A stretch of 64,000 nt of DNA from positions 21,554-85,553 of the IMG/VR virus record IMGVR_UViG_3300044974_000700; one strand, 5' to 3'. The notes under the pieces are model-generated. The model saw nothing but the letters and a program-made list of their open reading frames with translations. It was not told the DNA's origin and did no database searches. The translations under genes and the position numbers were made by a program. This stretch comes from a virus. Positions 6,570 to 12,763 of this stretch are shown piece by piece (the first letter of the stretch is position 1; every line of letters begins with the position of its first letter).

Positions 6570-6719
6570 ATGACTACACCAACAACTACACGTGAATATC
6601 TAAAGGCCCAGGGAATTACCGTGGGCAAGCGTGGTCGCTTCTCAGCTGCAGCAAAGAATGCAATCTCAGAGGCTTCTAAGAAGGGCGTTGTCTTCTCAGA
6701 CAAGAAGAACGTCAAGTAA
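6570..6719 (+). CDS. mini Lsr2-like DNA-binding protein, 49 aa
   Basis: The whole protein matches only the C-terminal DNA-binding domain of actinobacterial Lsr2. It has REYLKAQGITV, then R21-G22-R23, the minor-groove 'RGR' hook, then FSAAAKNAISEA. The N-terminal oligomerisation domain of Lsr2 is missing. Lsr2 is the actinobacterial H-NS analogue that silences AT-rich foreign DNA. A lone DNA-binding domain could bind the phage's own AT-rich promoters or compete with host Lsr2 as a non-bridging antagonist; this role is inferred. It has its own promoter (P5), RBS GAAAGGA and terminator. Confidence 0.7.
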   Translation: MTTPTTTREYLKAQGITVGKRGRFSAAAKNAISEASKKGVVFSDKKNVK

Positions 6720-6731
6720 CAATAGATGTGG

Positions 6732-6775
6732 TCCCCTGCAGCCTCTGGTGGGAAAACTGGGAGGGTTGCGGGGGA
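6732..6775 (+). terminator. terminator-like hairpin after Lsr2-like gene
   Basis: TCCCCTGCAGCCTC pairs imperfectly with GAGGGTTGCGGGGGA, followed by TTCACCTTTTT. The 3' arm contains the -35 hexamer of the next promoter. Confidence 0.6.
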
Positions 6776-6794
6776 TTCACCTTTTTGATATAAT
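6766..6794 (+). promoter_or_regulatory. promoter P6
   Basis: TTGCGG (6766-6771), 17 bases, TATAAT (6789-6794), upstream of the gene at 6818 with RBS GAAAGG. Overlaps the 3' arm of the preceding terminator. Confidence 0.6.
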
Positions 6795-6817
6795 GCTAAC
6801 AAAGAAAGGCGGACACA

Positions 6818-7147
6818 ATGGCAAAATCATCAGAAGAAAAACTAGCAGAGAAAATCACAGACGAACTGTCTAATCATTATTTTAATGTATCAGTTCTAGC
6901 AAATGTCCTAACTACTTATTATCCTATTTATACACAAGATAGGTTAATGGAATTAGTTAAATATATCATCAAGTATAACTCTATTCGGATGAAATCCGAA
7001 TGGGAAGCCAATGAAGTCACCAGCGACGGATTATTGTTGGCGGATGCTCTAAATGATTTAATAGAAACCCTAAGACCTGAACCTCCACTAGTAATAAATC
7101 AAAGAATAAGAGATTCCAAATATCTAATGGATTTGGATAGCTTCTAA
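6818..7147 (+). CDS. hypothetical protein, 109 aa
   Basis: MAKSSEEKLAEKITDELS start with RBS AAAGGCGG. Predominantly helical, no motif recognised. Last gene of the rightward arm, closed by a strong terminator. Confidence 0.65.
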   Translation: MAKSSEEKLAEKITDELSNHYFNVSVLANVLTTYYPIYTQDRLMELVKYIIKYNSIRMKSEWEANEVTSDGLLLADALNDLIETLRPEPPLVINQRIRDSKYLMDLDSF

Positions 7148-7172
7148 TTAAATAAATATATCTAGCCCAATT

Positions 7173-7208
7173 AGCACATATAACTTTAAATAGTTATATG
7201 TGCTTTTT
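7173..7208 (+). terminator. strong intrinsic terminator ending the rightward arm
   Basis: AGCACATATAACT (7173-7185) pairs perfectly with AGTTATATGTGCT (7192-7204), followed by TTTTT. Confidence 0.85.
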
Positions 7209-7222
7209 GTTGTGCAAAATTA

Positions 7223-7278
7223 TGGGCCAAATATTCTTTTTACGACAATTGATCAAAATCGTGGAAATTTCATATCAT
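7223..7278 (+). repeat. degenerate P5-type cassette, copy A
   Basis: TGGGCCAA, TTTACG (7239-7244), exactly 10 bases, AAAATC (7255-7260), then CGTGGAAAT and a -10-like TATCAT (7273-7278). Same order and spacing as P5, but no gene follows on this strand. Confidence 0.55.
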
Positions 7279-7346
7279 ATCGATCAAAATCTGTCAATAA
7301 TATAACAGAATGTTATATAAATGTGACAAAATTGATCAAAATCATG

Positions 7347-7403
7347 TGGGCCAATTTGATCATTTACGAACAATTTTCAAAAATCGTGGAAATTTTATAT
7401 GAA
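7347..7403 (+). repeat. degenerate P5-type cassette, copy B
   Basis: TGGGCCAA, TTTACG (7363-7368), 11 bases, AAAATC (7380-7385), CGTGGAAAT, then TATATGAA. Direct repeat of copy A, 124 bp downstream. Confidence 0.55.
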
Positions 7404-7556
7404 ATCTATTGACAAATATTGATCAATATGCCACATTTGACATTACGGCGTATGAAATGATATGCTCAATTACTCATATATCTTTTTGTTATAAATATGA
7501 TAGTAATTGCTAGATAATTAATAGCATAATTCTCCACTTTGCTCCACAATTCTCCA

Positions 7557-7581
7557 TTTTAAAATAGCCAGAATGGCCTAT
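7557..7581 (-). terminator. possible weak terminator of the leftward operon
   Basis: Read on the minus strand: ATAGGCC-ATTCT-GGCTAT, followed by TTTT. Six pairs with one bulge; located 50-70 bp past the last leftward stop. Confidence 0.35.
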
Positions 7582-7627
7582 AACAGGAGATAAATTGGAG
7601 GGGGATGATAGGAGGTCTACTTTGGAT

Positions 7628-7906
7628 TTATTTGCCTAGAATCTGCTTTATAAGCTCTATTGGCGTAGTTGGATCTTCATCTGGTAGTGAACCATATTTA
7701 TGTAATAATTTAAGTAATATGCCAGCTATGAATACATCATCTGAATATGCCATCCATGGGAATAATATATCAAATAAGTCTATAGGTACTAATATGTATC
7801 CTACACACGCCACCGCCACAATTTTGACCCATATTGGAGATCTATTAAATTGATCTTTATAGGGTCTAATTATTTGGCGAAATGGGGTTCTATTTTTGCG
7901 TTTCAC
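7628..7906 (-). CDS. DUF1232 (YkvA-like) small membrane protein
   Basis: 92 residues with one or two membrane segments and the DUF1232 signature region VPIDLFDILFPWMAYSDD (compare 'SPIDLIPDFIP...DDL' of the family). The cytoplasmic N-terminus is basic (MKRKNRTP). Function of the family is unknown. A GTG start directly follows the stop of the upstream gene; the start lies in a 21-bp sequence repeated at two other gene junctions. Confidence 0.7.
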   Translation of the reverse strand: MKRKNRTPFRQIIRPYKDQFNRSPIWVKIVAVACVGYILVPIDLFDILFPWMAYSDDVFIAGILLKLLHKYGSLPDEDPTTPIELIKQILGK

Positions 7907-7908
7907 TT
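7888..7908 (-). repeat. junction repeat, copy 1
   Basis: Minus-strand AAGTGAAACGCAAAAATAGAA, 19 of 21 bases identical to the copy at 9347-9367. Contains the GTG start of the DUF1232 gene. Confidence 0.55.
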
Positions 7909-8068
7909 AATCCCATAAATTATATGCATATTCAGGACTATTTAAACTAATCATTCTAGACTTGTTACATGGACATGGTGGAGCTTTATGTATCTTATCT
8001 TCTGGTAATTCAGTCTCTATTGTTAATAATGTCTTACATTCCTTACATTTAAACATATATTTAGTCAT
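7907..8068 (-). CDS. small zinc-ribbon-like protein, 53 aa
   Basis: MTKYMFKCKECKTLLTIE...PPCPCNKSRM: CxxC near the N-terminus and CPC about 20 residues later make a likely single-zinc ribbon. Ends EYAYNLWD. The start overlaps the previous gene's end by 8 bases, as is usual in this operon. Function unknown. Confidence 0.6.
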   Translation of the reverse strand: MTKYMFKCKECKTLLTIETELPEDKIHKAPPCPCNKSRMISLNSPEYAYNLWD

Positions 8069-8639
8069 TGTTATGTCCTTTGTTAAATAATCTATCTCTA
8101 AATTGGTTGACTGATTTAAAGATTTTATCCTCTACTACATAATCTAAATGCGAGTAATCAGATGGCTTTTTCTTATTATTCATTCTAAAAAATATCATTT
8201 TTACATATTCCCCGTCTTTAAAATTTTTAATTGGTCTCCAATGTATATTTTCATTGGCATTAAATACTATGGCTGAGTTATCCTCTAGTGGGTATACTTC
8301 TGTTCCCACCCCTAAATCCCAAGAAGTATTTGCTTCCCATTGATAATCAAAAACTAGATCCTTATCGTCATGATCAAAGTGTGCTGGTAAATTTGGTTGA
8401 CCAAATTTATTGTTATATTCTACATATGTAGCATTAGCAAAATCTAAATTTTTATTAAATAAATTTACTGAAAGCATGGATATTTTATTTTCTATACTTG
8501 GTGGCAAGTTATTTAATTCTATTTTTAATCGACCAAGATTTGGGTCTTCCCCTGCTTGATCTGAATCTATAATACATTGACGAATAATTTCAATATCTTC
8601 TAAATTAAATAGATTTTGAATTTTTTCAATCTGTGTCAT
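8061..8639 (-). CDS. 2OG-Fe(II) oxygenase-like protein
   Basis: 192 residues with a double-stranded beta-helix-like core: PAHFDHDDKD provides an H-x-D pair and IHWRPIKNF a later His, with FFR as possible 2-oxoglutarate contact. The match to prolyl-hydroxylase-like phage oxygenases is weaker than for the neighbouring family members. Starts: ATG 8639 overlaps the upstream stop closely; ATG 8660 is an alternative. Substrate unknown. Confidence 0.55.
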   Translation of the reverse strand: MTQIEKIQNLFNLEDIEIIRQCIIDSDQAGEDPNLGRLKIELNNLPPSIENKISMLSVNLFNKNLDFANATYVEYNNKFGQPNLPAHFDHDDKDLVFDYQWEANTSWDLGVGTEVYPLEDNSAIVFNANENIHWRPIKNFKDGEYVKMIFFRMNNKKKPSDYSHLDYVVEDKIFKSVNQFRDRLFNKGHNND

Positions 8640-9105
8640 CTTTTTTATTAAGCCATCCACCTATATTGGGATCTTTTAAACCTGGTTCTATTCCATTAGG
8701 GTATTTACTATAGAATACTCCATCAGCTTCCCGCCCCGCTTGTTCTACAACAAATCCATTTTCACGATCAAACATAACATAATCTAGTTCTTGTACATCA
8801 AAGTATTGCTTGAATATTCTTAGTGCCTTATGAAGGTCAAGTGTTCCGCATGTATAAAGATCAAATTGAACCAGTCCTGGGTCTATTTCATCCCAGATAT
8901 GAAATGCAATATGGCTTGTTTCAATCATAACGACTGCGGTTAAGCCTTTATTGCCATCTGCATCTACGTAAGAAGCAAATGGGCCCTTAATTATTTTCAT
9001 ATCAATCTGATTGACTAGGAATTTAAGAAATTCAATACCCTGTTCTTCGGTATTCATTGGGTTCTTTACTTTAGCGTTAACGAGTAAATGCTTATGGTAT
9101 ATCAT
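8626..9105 (-). CDS. speD: S-adenosylmethionine decarboxylase proenzyme homologue
   Basis: 159 residues aligning end to end with the prokaryotic AdoMetDC alpha/beta proenzyme: KHLLVNA at the N-terminus, TAVVMIETSHIAFHIW and VQFDLYTCG. The family makes its pyruvoyl cofactor by self-cleavage before a Ser, here S64; H69 and C86 sit where the catalytic His and Cys are found. The residue before the Ser is Thr instead of the usual Glu. The enzyme decarboxylates AdoMet for spermidine synthesis. Start ATG 9105 has RBS AAGGAA; a TTG at 9126 is rejected. Confidence 0.8.
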   Translation of the reverse strand: MIYHKHLLVNAKVKNPMNTEEQGIEFLKFLVNQIDMKIIKGPFASYVDADGNKGLTAVVMIETSHIAFHIWDEIDPGLVQFDLYTCGTLDLHKALRIFKQYFDVQELDYVMFDRENGFVVEQAGREADGVFYSKYPNGIEPGLKDPNIGGWLNKKDDTD

Positions 9106-9271
9106 TAAGATGTTCCTTACATACAAATATTATTCGATACCCGTCCGAATTGATCCCAACGGATGCCTTCTTGCAAAAATTGCAGACAGATGCTATTCTA
9201 ACATTTCTGTTTCTCAAATGCTGCACATATGCAGCTTGGAATGGATCTTTTGGAATCGGATATCCGCTCAT
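9092..9271 (-). CDS. small Cys/His zinc-knuckle protein, 59 aa
   Basis: MSGYPIPKDPFQAAYVQHL... with VCNFCKKASVG and FVCKEHLNDI: CxxC...CxxH knuckle like those at 3400 and 14794. Overlaps the SpeD start by 14 bases and the upstream membrane peptide by 4, so it is part of the operon. Confidence 0.65.
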   Translation of the reverse strand: MSGYPIPKDPFQAAYVQHLRNRNVRIASVCNFCKKASVGINSDGYRIIFVCKEHLNDIP

Positions 9272-9345
9272 GTTCTACCCTGTAACCATGCCATATAATT
9301 TAAAATGGCGAATATCGCCAGCATGAGAAAAATTGCATATTTCAT
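9268..9345 (-). CDS. 25-residue membrane peptide
   Basis: MKYAIFLMLAIFAILNYMAW followed by LQGRT: a single transmembrane helix. ATGA overlap with the following gene and a start just after the junction repeat support translation, though no strong RBS is visible. Confidence 0.5.
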   Translation of the reverse strand: MKYAIFLMLAIFAILNYMAWLQGRT

Positions 9346-9346
9346 G

Positions 9347-9367
9347 TTCTACTTTTGCGCTTCACTT
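9347..9367 (-). repeat. junction repeat, copy 2
   Basis: Minus-strand AAGTGAAGCGCAAAAGTAGAA, spanning the end of the nuclease gene and the 5' side of the membrane peptide gene. Confidence 0.55.
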
Positions 9368-9807
9368 TCGTCGATTTTAAATAATACTAATTCATCAGTA
9401 TTTTGTGTTCTATCTATTATATATCTAACTTCATCTATTATTTTATGACAAAGGGCAGTATGTATCATTTGATCAGAGTAGCTGCCAGTTAGTGGCTTTG
9501 CTGAAAAATAAACTACATAATATATATCTGGATACATGGCTTTTATTAAAGCTCCATTTGCGATAGCTTTCTTTACATTATCTGTTCTTTGGGCTCCAGG
9601 TCGCTTCTTGTCGTCATCCCGCCCTCCTTTTGCCTCTACATGCTCTAGCGGCCACTGATTGCCATATGCAACAAAATCTACTTCACATCCAGTCCCAGGC
9701 ATGTAAACATTTTTCTTAATTAAAAAGAATCCACGTTCTTTAAGATCATTTAAAACCTTGTCTTCAAATTCATCTCCTGAACGTTTTGAATCAGATTGAA
9801 AATTCAT
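9349..9807 (-). CDS. PD-(D/E)XK nuclease-like protein
   Basis: 152 residues. N-terminal helix SGDEFEDKVLNDLKERGF supplies the conserved Glu (E15). GCEVDFVAY supplies D44 and EHVEAKGG supplies E58-x-K60: the D-x(13)-E-x-K core of the restriction-endonuclease-like fold. Likely a DNA endonuclease; alternatives are a Vsr- or Holliday-resolvase-like enzyme. ATG 9807 lies immediately after the third copy of the junction repeat. Confidence 0.7.
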   Translation of the reverse strand: MNFQSDSKRSGDEFEDKVLNDLKERGFFLIKKNVYMPGTGCEVDFVAYGNQWPLEHVEAKGGRDDDKKRPGAQRTDNVKKAIANGALIKAMYPDIYYVVYFSAKPLTGSYSDQMIHTALCHKIIDEVRYIIDRTQNTDELVLFKIDESEAQK

Positions 9808-9828
9808 TTCTACTTTTCCGCTTCACTT
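9808..9828 (-). repeat. junction repeat, copy 3
   Basis: Minus-strand AAGTGAAGCGGAAAAGTAGAA, one mismatch to copy 2, between the luciferase-like gene and the nuclease start codon. Confidence 0.55.
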
Positions 9829-10565
9829 TTTTGAACTTTGTATTCTTTAATACATTGAGATATTGTGCTATATTCTGAATCTGGTATAGACTCTTGTAAT
9901 AAAATTCCTTCTACATTATTTTCATTACAGTCATCAAGAAATTTAAAAAAATCATTTTTTGTAAAAGCAGCAGCGTCTTGATTATCTGGTATTACTTTTA
10001 ATTCATCAGATATAATTGGCGCAACTGAAACTATATATTTTTGATTAGTCGTATTAAACTTATTTGTTTTATAGTATGAGTATGGTATTATCATTGGGAA
10101 AGAGTTGGCTTTAGATAAATCAAATATAGTTTCATTAGTAGTAGATATATAAAATTCATTTTTAGATATCTTTTTAAATTCTTTTGCATATTCAATCATA
10201 TAGTTTGAACGATCTATATTAGTAGAATTATCATTGACTTCAGACAATATCCCGCCAAAAAATTTTTCATTATCATATATCCAACCAGTTAAGAAATTAA
10301 TTGCAACTCTTCCGTGTGATATTTGATTCAATGAAGAACATATCATATGCAGATATTGTGGAGAAATTACATATGGCCTAATTGCAACTATATATTTAAA
10401 CTTACTAGATTTATCTATATTGCGAGCTATTCTTGTAAAATAGTCATTAATAAAAATGCCATAAGGGTACATGGTAGCAGTAAATCCGTTTTTTTCTAAC
10501 TCTACAGACCTGCTCGATATACCGCCTGGTACTGGAAAATTACGCTCAAACCAAATTATTTGCAT
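9810..10565 (-). CDS. luciferase-like (flavin/F420-type) monooxygenase homologue
   Basis: 251 residues resembling the TIM-barrel luciferase-like monooxygenase family: VELEKNGFTATMYPYG, NDYFTRIARNI, IRPYVISPQYLHMICSSLNQ and SHGRVAINFLTGW match the conserved core around the flavin site. Shorter than typical members (300-400 aa), so the C-terminal part may be reduced. In bacteria these enzymes oxidise alkanesulfonates or similar compounds with FMNH2 or F420. Overlaps the following oxygenase by 20 bases. Family call is moderately sure, activity unknown. Confidence 0.6.
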   Translation of the reverse strand: MQIIWFERNFPVPGGISSRSVELEKNGFTATMYPYGIFINDYFTRIARNIDKSSKFKYIVAIRPYVISPQYLHMICSSLNQISHGRVAINFLTGWIYDNEKFFGGILSEVNDNSTNIDRSNYMIEYAKEFKKISKNEFYISTTNETIFDLSKANSFPMIIPYSYYKTNKFNTTNQKYIVSVAPIISDELKVIPDNQDAAAFTKNDFFKFLDDCNENNVEGILLQESIPDSEYSTISQCIKEYKVQKSEAEK

Positions 10566-11391
10566 CTATCAGCTTATTTAGTTCTTGATATGGTTCCCCA
10601 AGTGCGGTAACAATATTTCTTTCTGTATGCATAAATAAAAATATATAAGTTTTTGTTCCAGACAAAACTGGCTTTACGCTATGTACAAGTAAACATGGAA
10701 GTATAACTACGCTTCCTGCTTTGGGCTGAATACAATATCCATAATCATTTACAACCAATTCTCCGCCCGTATAGTCATCATTTAAATAAATTAAAGCAGT
10801 CCAATCCATTGTGTTTAATGGGTTCTCTATGTTTCTGTCAATATGTACGCCAAGATCCCCACCAGTTCTGTACTGTCTTATGCAATAGTTTCTTGTTACC
10901 CAAATAGGTTTTTGGCTACCAGTTTTTTCTTGCCATATTTCAAGAACTTTATTTAAATCTGGCTCAATTAAATTATAAATAGGATCGGCAAGTTTATGTG
11001 CATTAGAATATTCAGAAGTAACTTCTTTGCGTGGCCACATACTGTTTCGATTATTTATTGTCTCATCCCAGTCTAGGTTTTTACATAAGCCTCTGTGGGC
11101 ATGCTCATTATCTGGAAAAACATGATCCCATTTAGTGTCATCATTTGGATCAAGCCTAACTGGGTATCCGTCTACCCATTTTAGCCATGGGGGTATTACT
11201 GAATGCAGTTCTTTATTGTTATTTTCTTTTTCAATTGTATCTAAAAATTTCTCAGCATTTGGAAATGCGTTTTCTATGTATAGAACACCGCCTGGCAATT
11301 CGTAGACCTTTAGATCATTTGAATAATTTGGAGCAACCCAATTTTCTCCACGATTTATTTTTAATAATCTTTCCCATTCTTTATTTTCCAC
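10546..11391 (-). CDS. 2OG-Fe(II) oxygenase (prolyl-4-hydroxylase-like)
   Basis: 281 residues with the full C-terminal P4H-type core: GVHIDRN gives H-x-D, YLNDDYTGGELVV is the characteristic beta-strand region, LVHSVKPV gives the distal His, and K in GTKTYIF may hold 2-oxoglutarate. The GTG at 11391 is preferred because GGAGG lies 5 bases upstream; a TTG at 11403 is the alternative. Substrate unknown. Confidence 0.8.
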   Translation of the reverse strand: MENKEWERLLKINRGENWVAPNYSNDLKVYELPGGVLYIENAFPNAEKFLDTIEKENNNKELHSVIPPWLKWVDGYPVRLDPNDDTKWDHVFPDNEHAHRGLCKNLDWDETINNRNSMWPRKEVTSEYSNAHKLADPIYNLIEPDLNKVLEIWQEKTGSQKPIWVTRNYCIRQYRTGGDLGVHIDRNIENPLNTMDWTALIYLNDDYTGGELVVNDYGYCIQPKAGSVVILPCLLVHSVKPVLSGTKTYIFLFMHTERNIVTALGEPYQELNKLIDANNLV

Positions 11392-11420
11392 TATTACCTC
11401 CAATATGCCAAATAATTATA

Positions 11421-11585
11421 TCATTTCTTTGAATTTATTATTTCCAATAATAAAATTTTAAATCCTAATGCATTTACTTGTGACGGGCCGTCTACATCAA
11501 TGGATTCTATTGCTTCTAAAATTCTCTTTTGTTCTTGCTTTACAGCTTTTTTACAGCCACTACATGGGCATACCCAATCAGACAC
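11421..11585 (-). CDS. small Cys-containing helical protein, 54 aa
   Basis: MSDWVCPCSGCKKAVKQEQ, then a helix rich in Ile and Leu ending NSKK. C6, C8 and C11 are closely spaced. GTG start overlaps the upstream gene by 8 bases. Function unknown. Confidence 0.6.
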   Translation of the reverse strand: MSDWVCPCSGCKKAVKQEQKRILEAIESIDVDGPSQVNALGFKILLLEIINSKK

Positions 11586-11940
11586 GCTTAATCATCCTAA
11601 ATGCATCCCCGTTATCATCTTCGTAGTCCCATGTGCTTCTATGCTCACAATAATCTGGATCTACGCATCCAGTTTTTTCCCAATACGGCACACCTTCCTC
11701 ATCATAATCATTCCACCCATCTCCATTCATATCAAAACTAAATTCATACATTGTGCCAAATCTATAATATACTGGCCAAGTAATTTTCCAAATAAATGAA
11801 TGTAATTTATATCTCCATCCAAAATCTTCTAACTCGTCTTGATAGGAAATATGCATAATTGCCCATCCTGCAATTGATCCACACATATTAGCAAACCAAC
11901 GTAAGGGAAGAACTTTGGTTTTATTTATCTTAATACTCAT
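11578..11940 (-). CDS. hypothetical protein with an EF-hand-like DxNGDG loop
   Basis: 120 residues; FDMNGDGWNDYDEEG resembles a calcium-binding EF-hand or dockerin loop. The N-terminal half is aromatic-rich (WKITWPVYYRFG). Strong RBS GGAGGAGG precedes ATG 11940. No family recognised. Confidence 0.6.
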   Translation of the reverse strand: MSIKINKTKVLPLRWFANMCGSIAGWAIMHISYQDELEDFGWRYKLHSFIWKITWPVYYRFGTMYEFSFDMNGDGWNDYDEEGVPYWEKTGCVDPDYCEHRSTWDYEDDNGDAFRMIKRV

Positions 11941-12064
11941 TATCTACATCCTCCTCCCAATCCATTTCCCACGACTCCATTGATTTAGATAAATCATTAA
12001 ATGCTCTGTATGCAGTAAAAGCCGCAGCAAAAGCAGCAAATGCTAATAGGCTAATTTTTTTCAT
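11930..12064 (-). CDS. small exported or membrane protein, 44 aa
   Basis: MKKISLLAFAAFAAAFTAYR is a short signal or anchor segment, followed by an acidic tail (WEMDWEEDVDNEY). The start codon is 6 nt after a TATAAT box, predicting a leaderless mRNA. Overlaps the next gene by 11 bases. Confidence 0.6.
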   Translation of the reverse strand: MKKISLLAFAAFAAAFTAYRAFNDLSKSMESWEMDWEEDVDNEY

Positions 12065-12099
12065 ATATATATTATATAATTTTATGCAAATTTCGTCAA
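12065..12099 (-). promoter_or_regulatory. leaderless-type promoter for the 12064 gene
   Basis: Minus strand: TTGACG (12099-12094), 17 bases, TATAAT (12076-12071), 6 bases, ATG at 12064. Confidence 0.65.
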
Positions 12100-12103
12100 T
12101 AGT

Positions 12104-12763
12104 TTATTTATGAACAAAATCAGAGTCAAAACCTTTAAATTTATTTTCTTCTTCTGCCACTATCCAAAATATAACGGCATACCTATTGCCTGAAGTTATT
12201 TTCTCGCCGCCGTGTAATTGGTCAGCCTTAAACAATACAGCTCCTCCAGATTTAGGAGTTACCTTTAATGAATCCATCCATTCTTTAGGTAATGGGAAGT
12301 GCTGCATCTCTTGATCACGAACTAAATCTATTTCATTATCGACAAAAACCATTTCTCCGCCTTCATAATCGTCATTTAGTACTGCAACACAGCTATATGT
12401 TAAATTAGAATAAGTGTTATGTATATCTTTATGTATTCTAAGCTGTATACCCTCAGTTAATTTTGTAATAGAAACACCATAGAAAAAGGGATTTTCTATT
12501 TCGTAATTTTCTTTTACTAATTTTTTAAATTTTTCAGAATATTTATTTGTCCAAATTTCTAAATCTTTAAAAAGCGTTGCTGGTTTTTCGTCTGGGAAAA
12601 CAGCTCTGTATGCAGCTCCTTCTCCATGTGCGACGCCAATTCTTTTTCTAAACAAATTTTCATTTTCAAAATTATTATCTATCCATTTTATTAAAAAATC
12701 ACAATCATCTTTTTCAATAAAATCATATTCTTCTGTAAATAGCTTTATCTGATCATTATTCAT
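12104..12763 (-). CDS. 2OG-Fe(II) oxygenase
   Basis: 219 residues with LRIHKDIHN (H-x-D), VLNDDYEGGEMVFV, and QLHGGEKITSGNRYAVIFW (distal His and 2OG-binding Arg). Full-length P4H-like core; likely an active hydroxylase with unknown substrate. RBS AAAGGAG upstream; ATGA-type overlap with the bidomain oxygenase gene. Confidence 0.8.
   Translation of the reverse strand: MNNDQIKLFTEEYDFIEKDDCDFLIKWIDNNFENENLFRKRIGVAHGEGAAYRAVFPDEKPATLFKDLEIWTNKYSEKFKKLVKENYEIENPFFYGVSITKLTEGIQLRIHKDIHNTYSNLTYSCVAVLNDDYEGGEMVFVDNEIDLVRDQEMQHFPLPKEWMDSLKVTPKSGGAVLFKADQLHGGEKITSGNRYAVIFWIVAEEENKFKGFDSDFVHK

Larger units (their letters stand above)
7209..7627. other. AT-rich convergent intergenic region
   Basis: 419 bp between the end of the rightward genes and the last leftward gene, with no convincing gene. 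It carries two direct repeats of a P5-like cassette, several TGATCA palindromes (near 7250, 7334, 7359, 7421), and TTGACA with the palindromic ATTGATCAAT around 7409-7427. Function could be regulatory, replicative or as a transcription collision zone; nothing here proves an origin. Confidence 0.5.

Noticed and set aside
7209-7627. Replication origin
   Set aside because: AT-rich with TGATCA palindromes but no iterated initiator boxes that I can prove; left as a possibility only.
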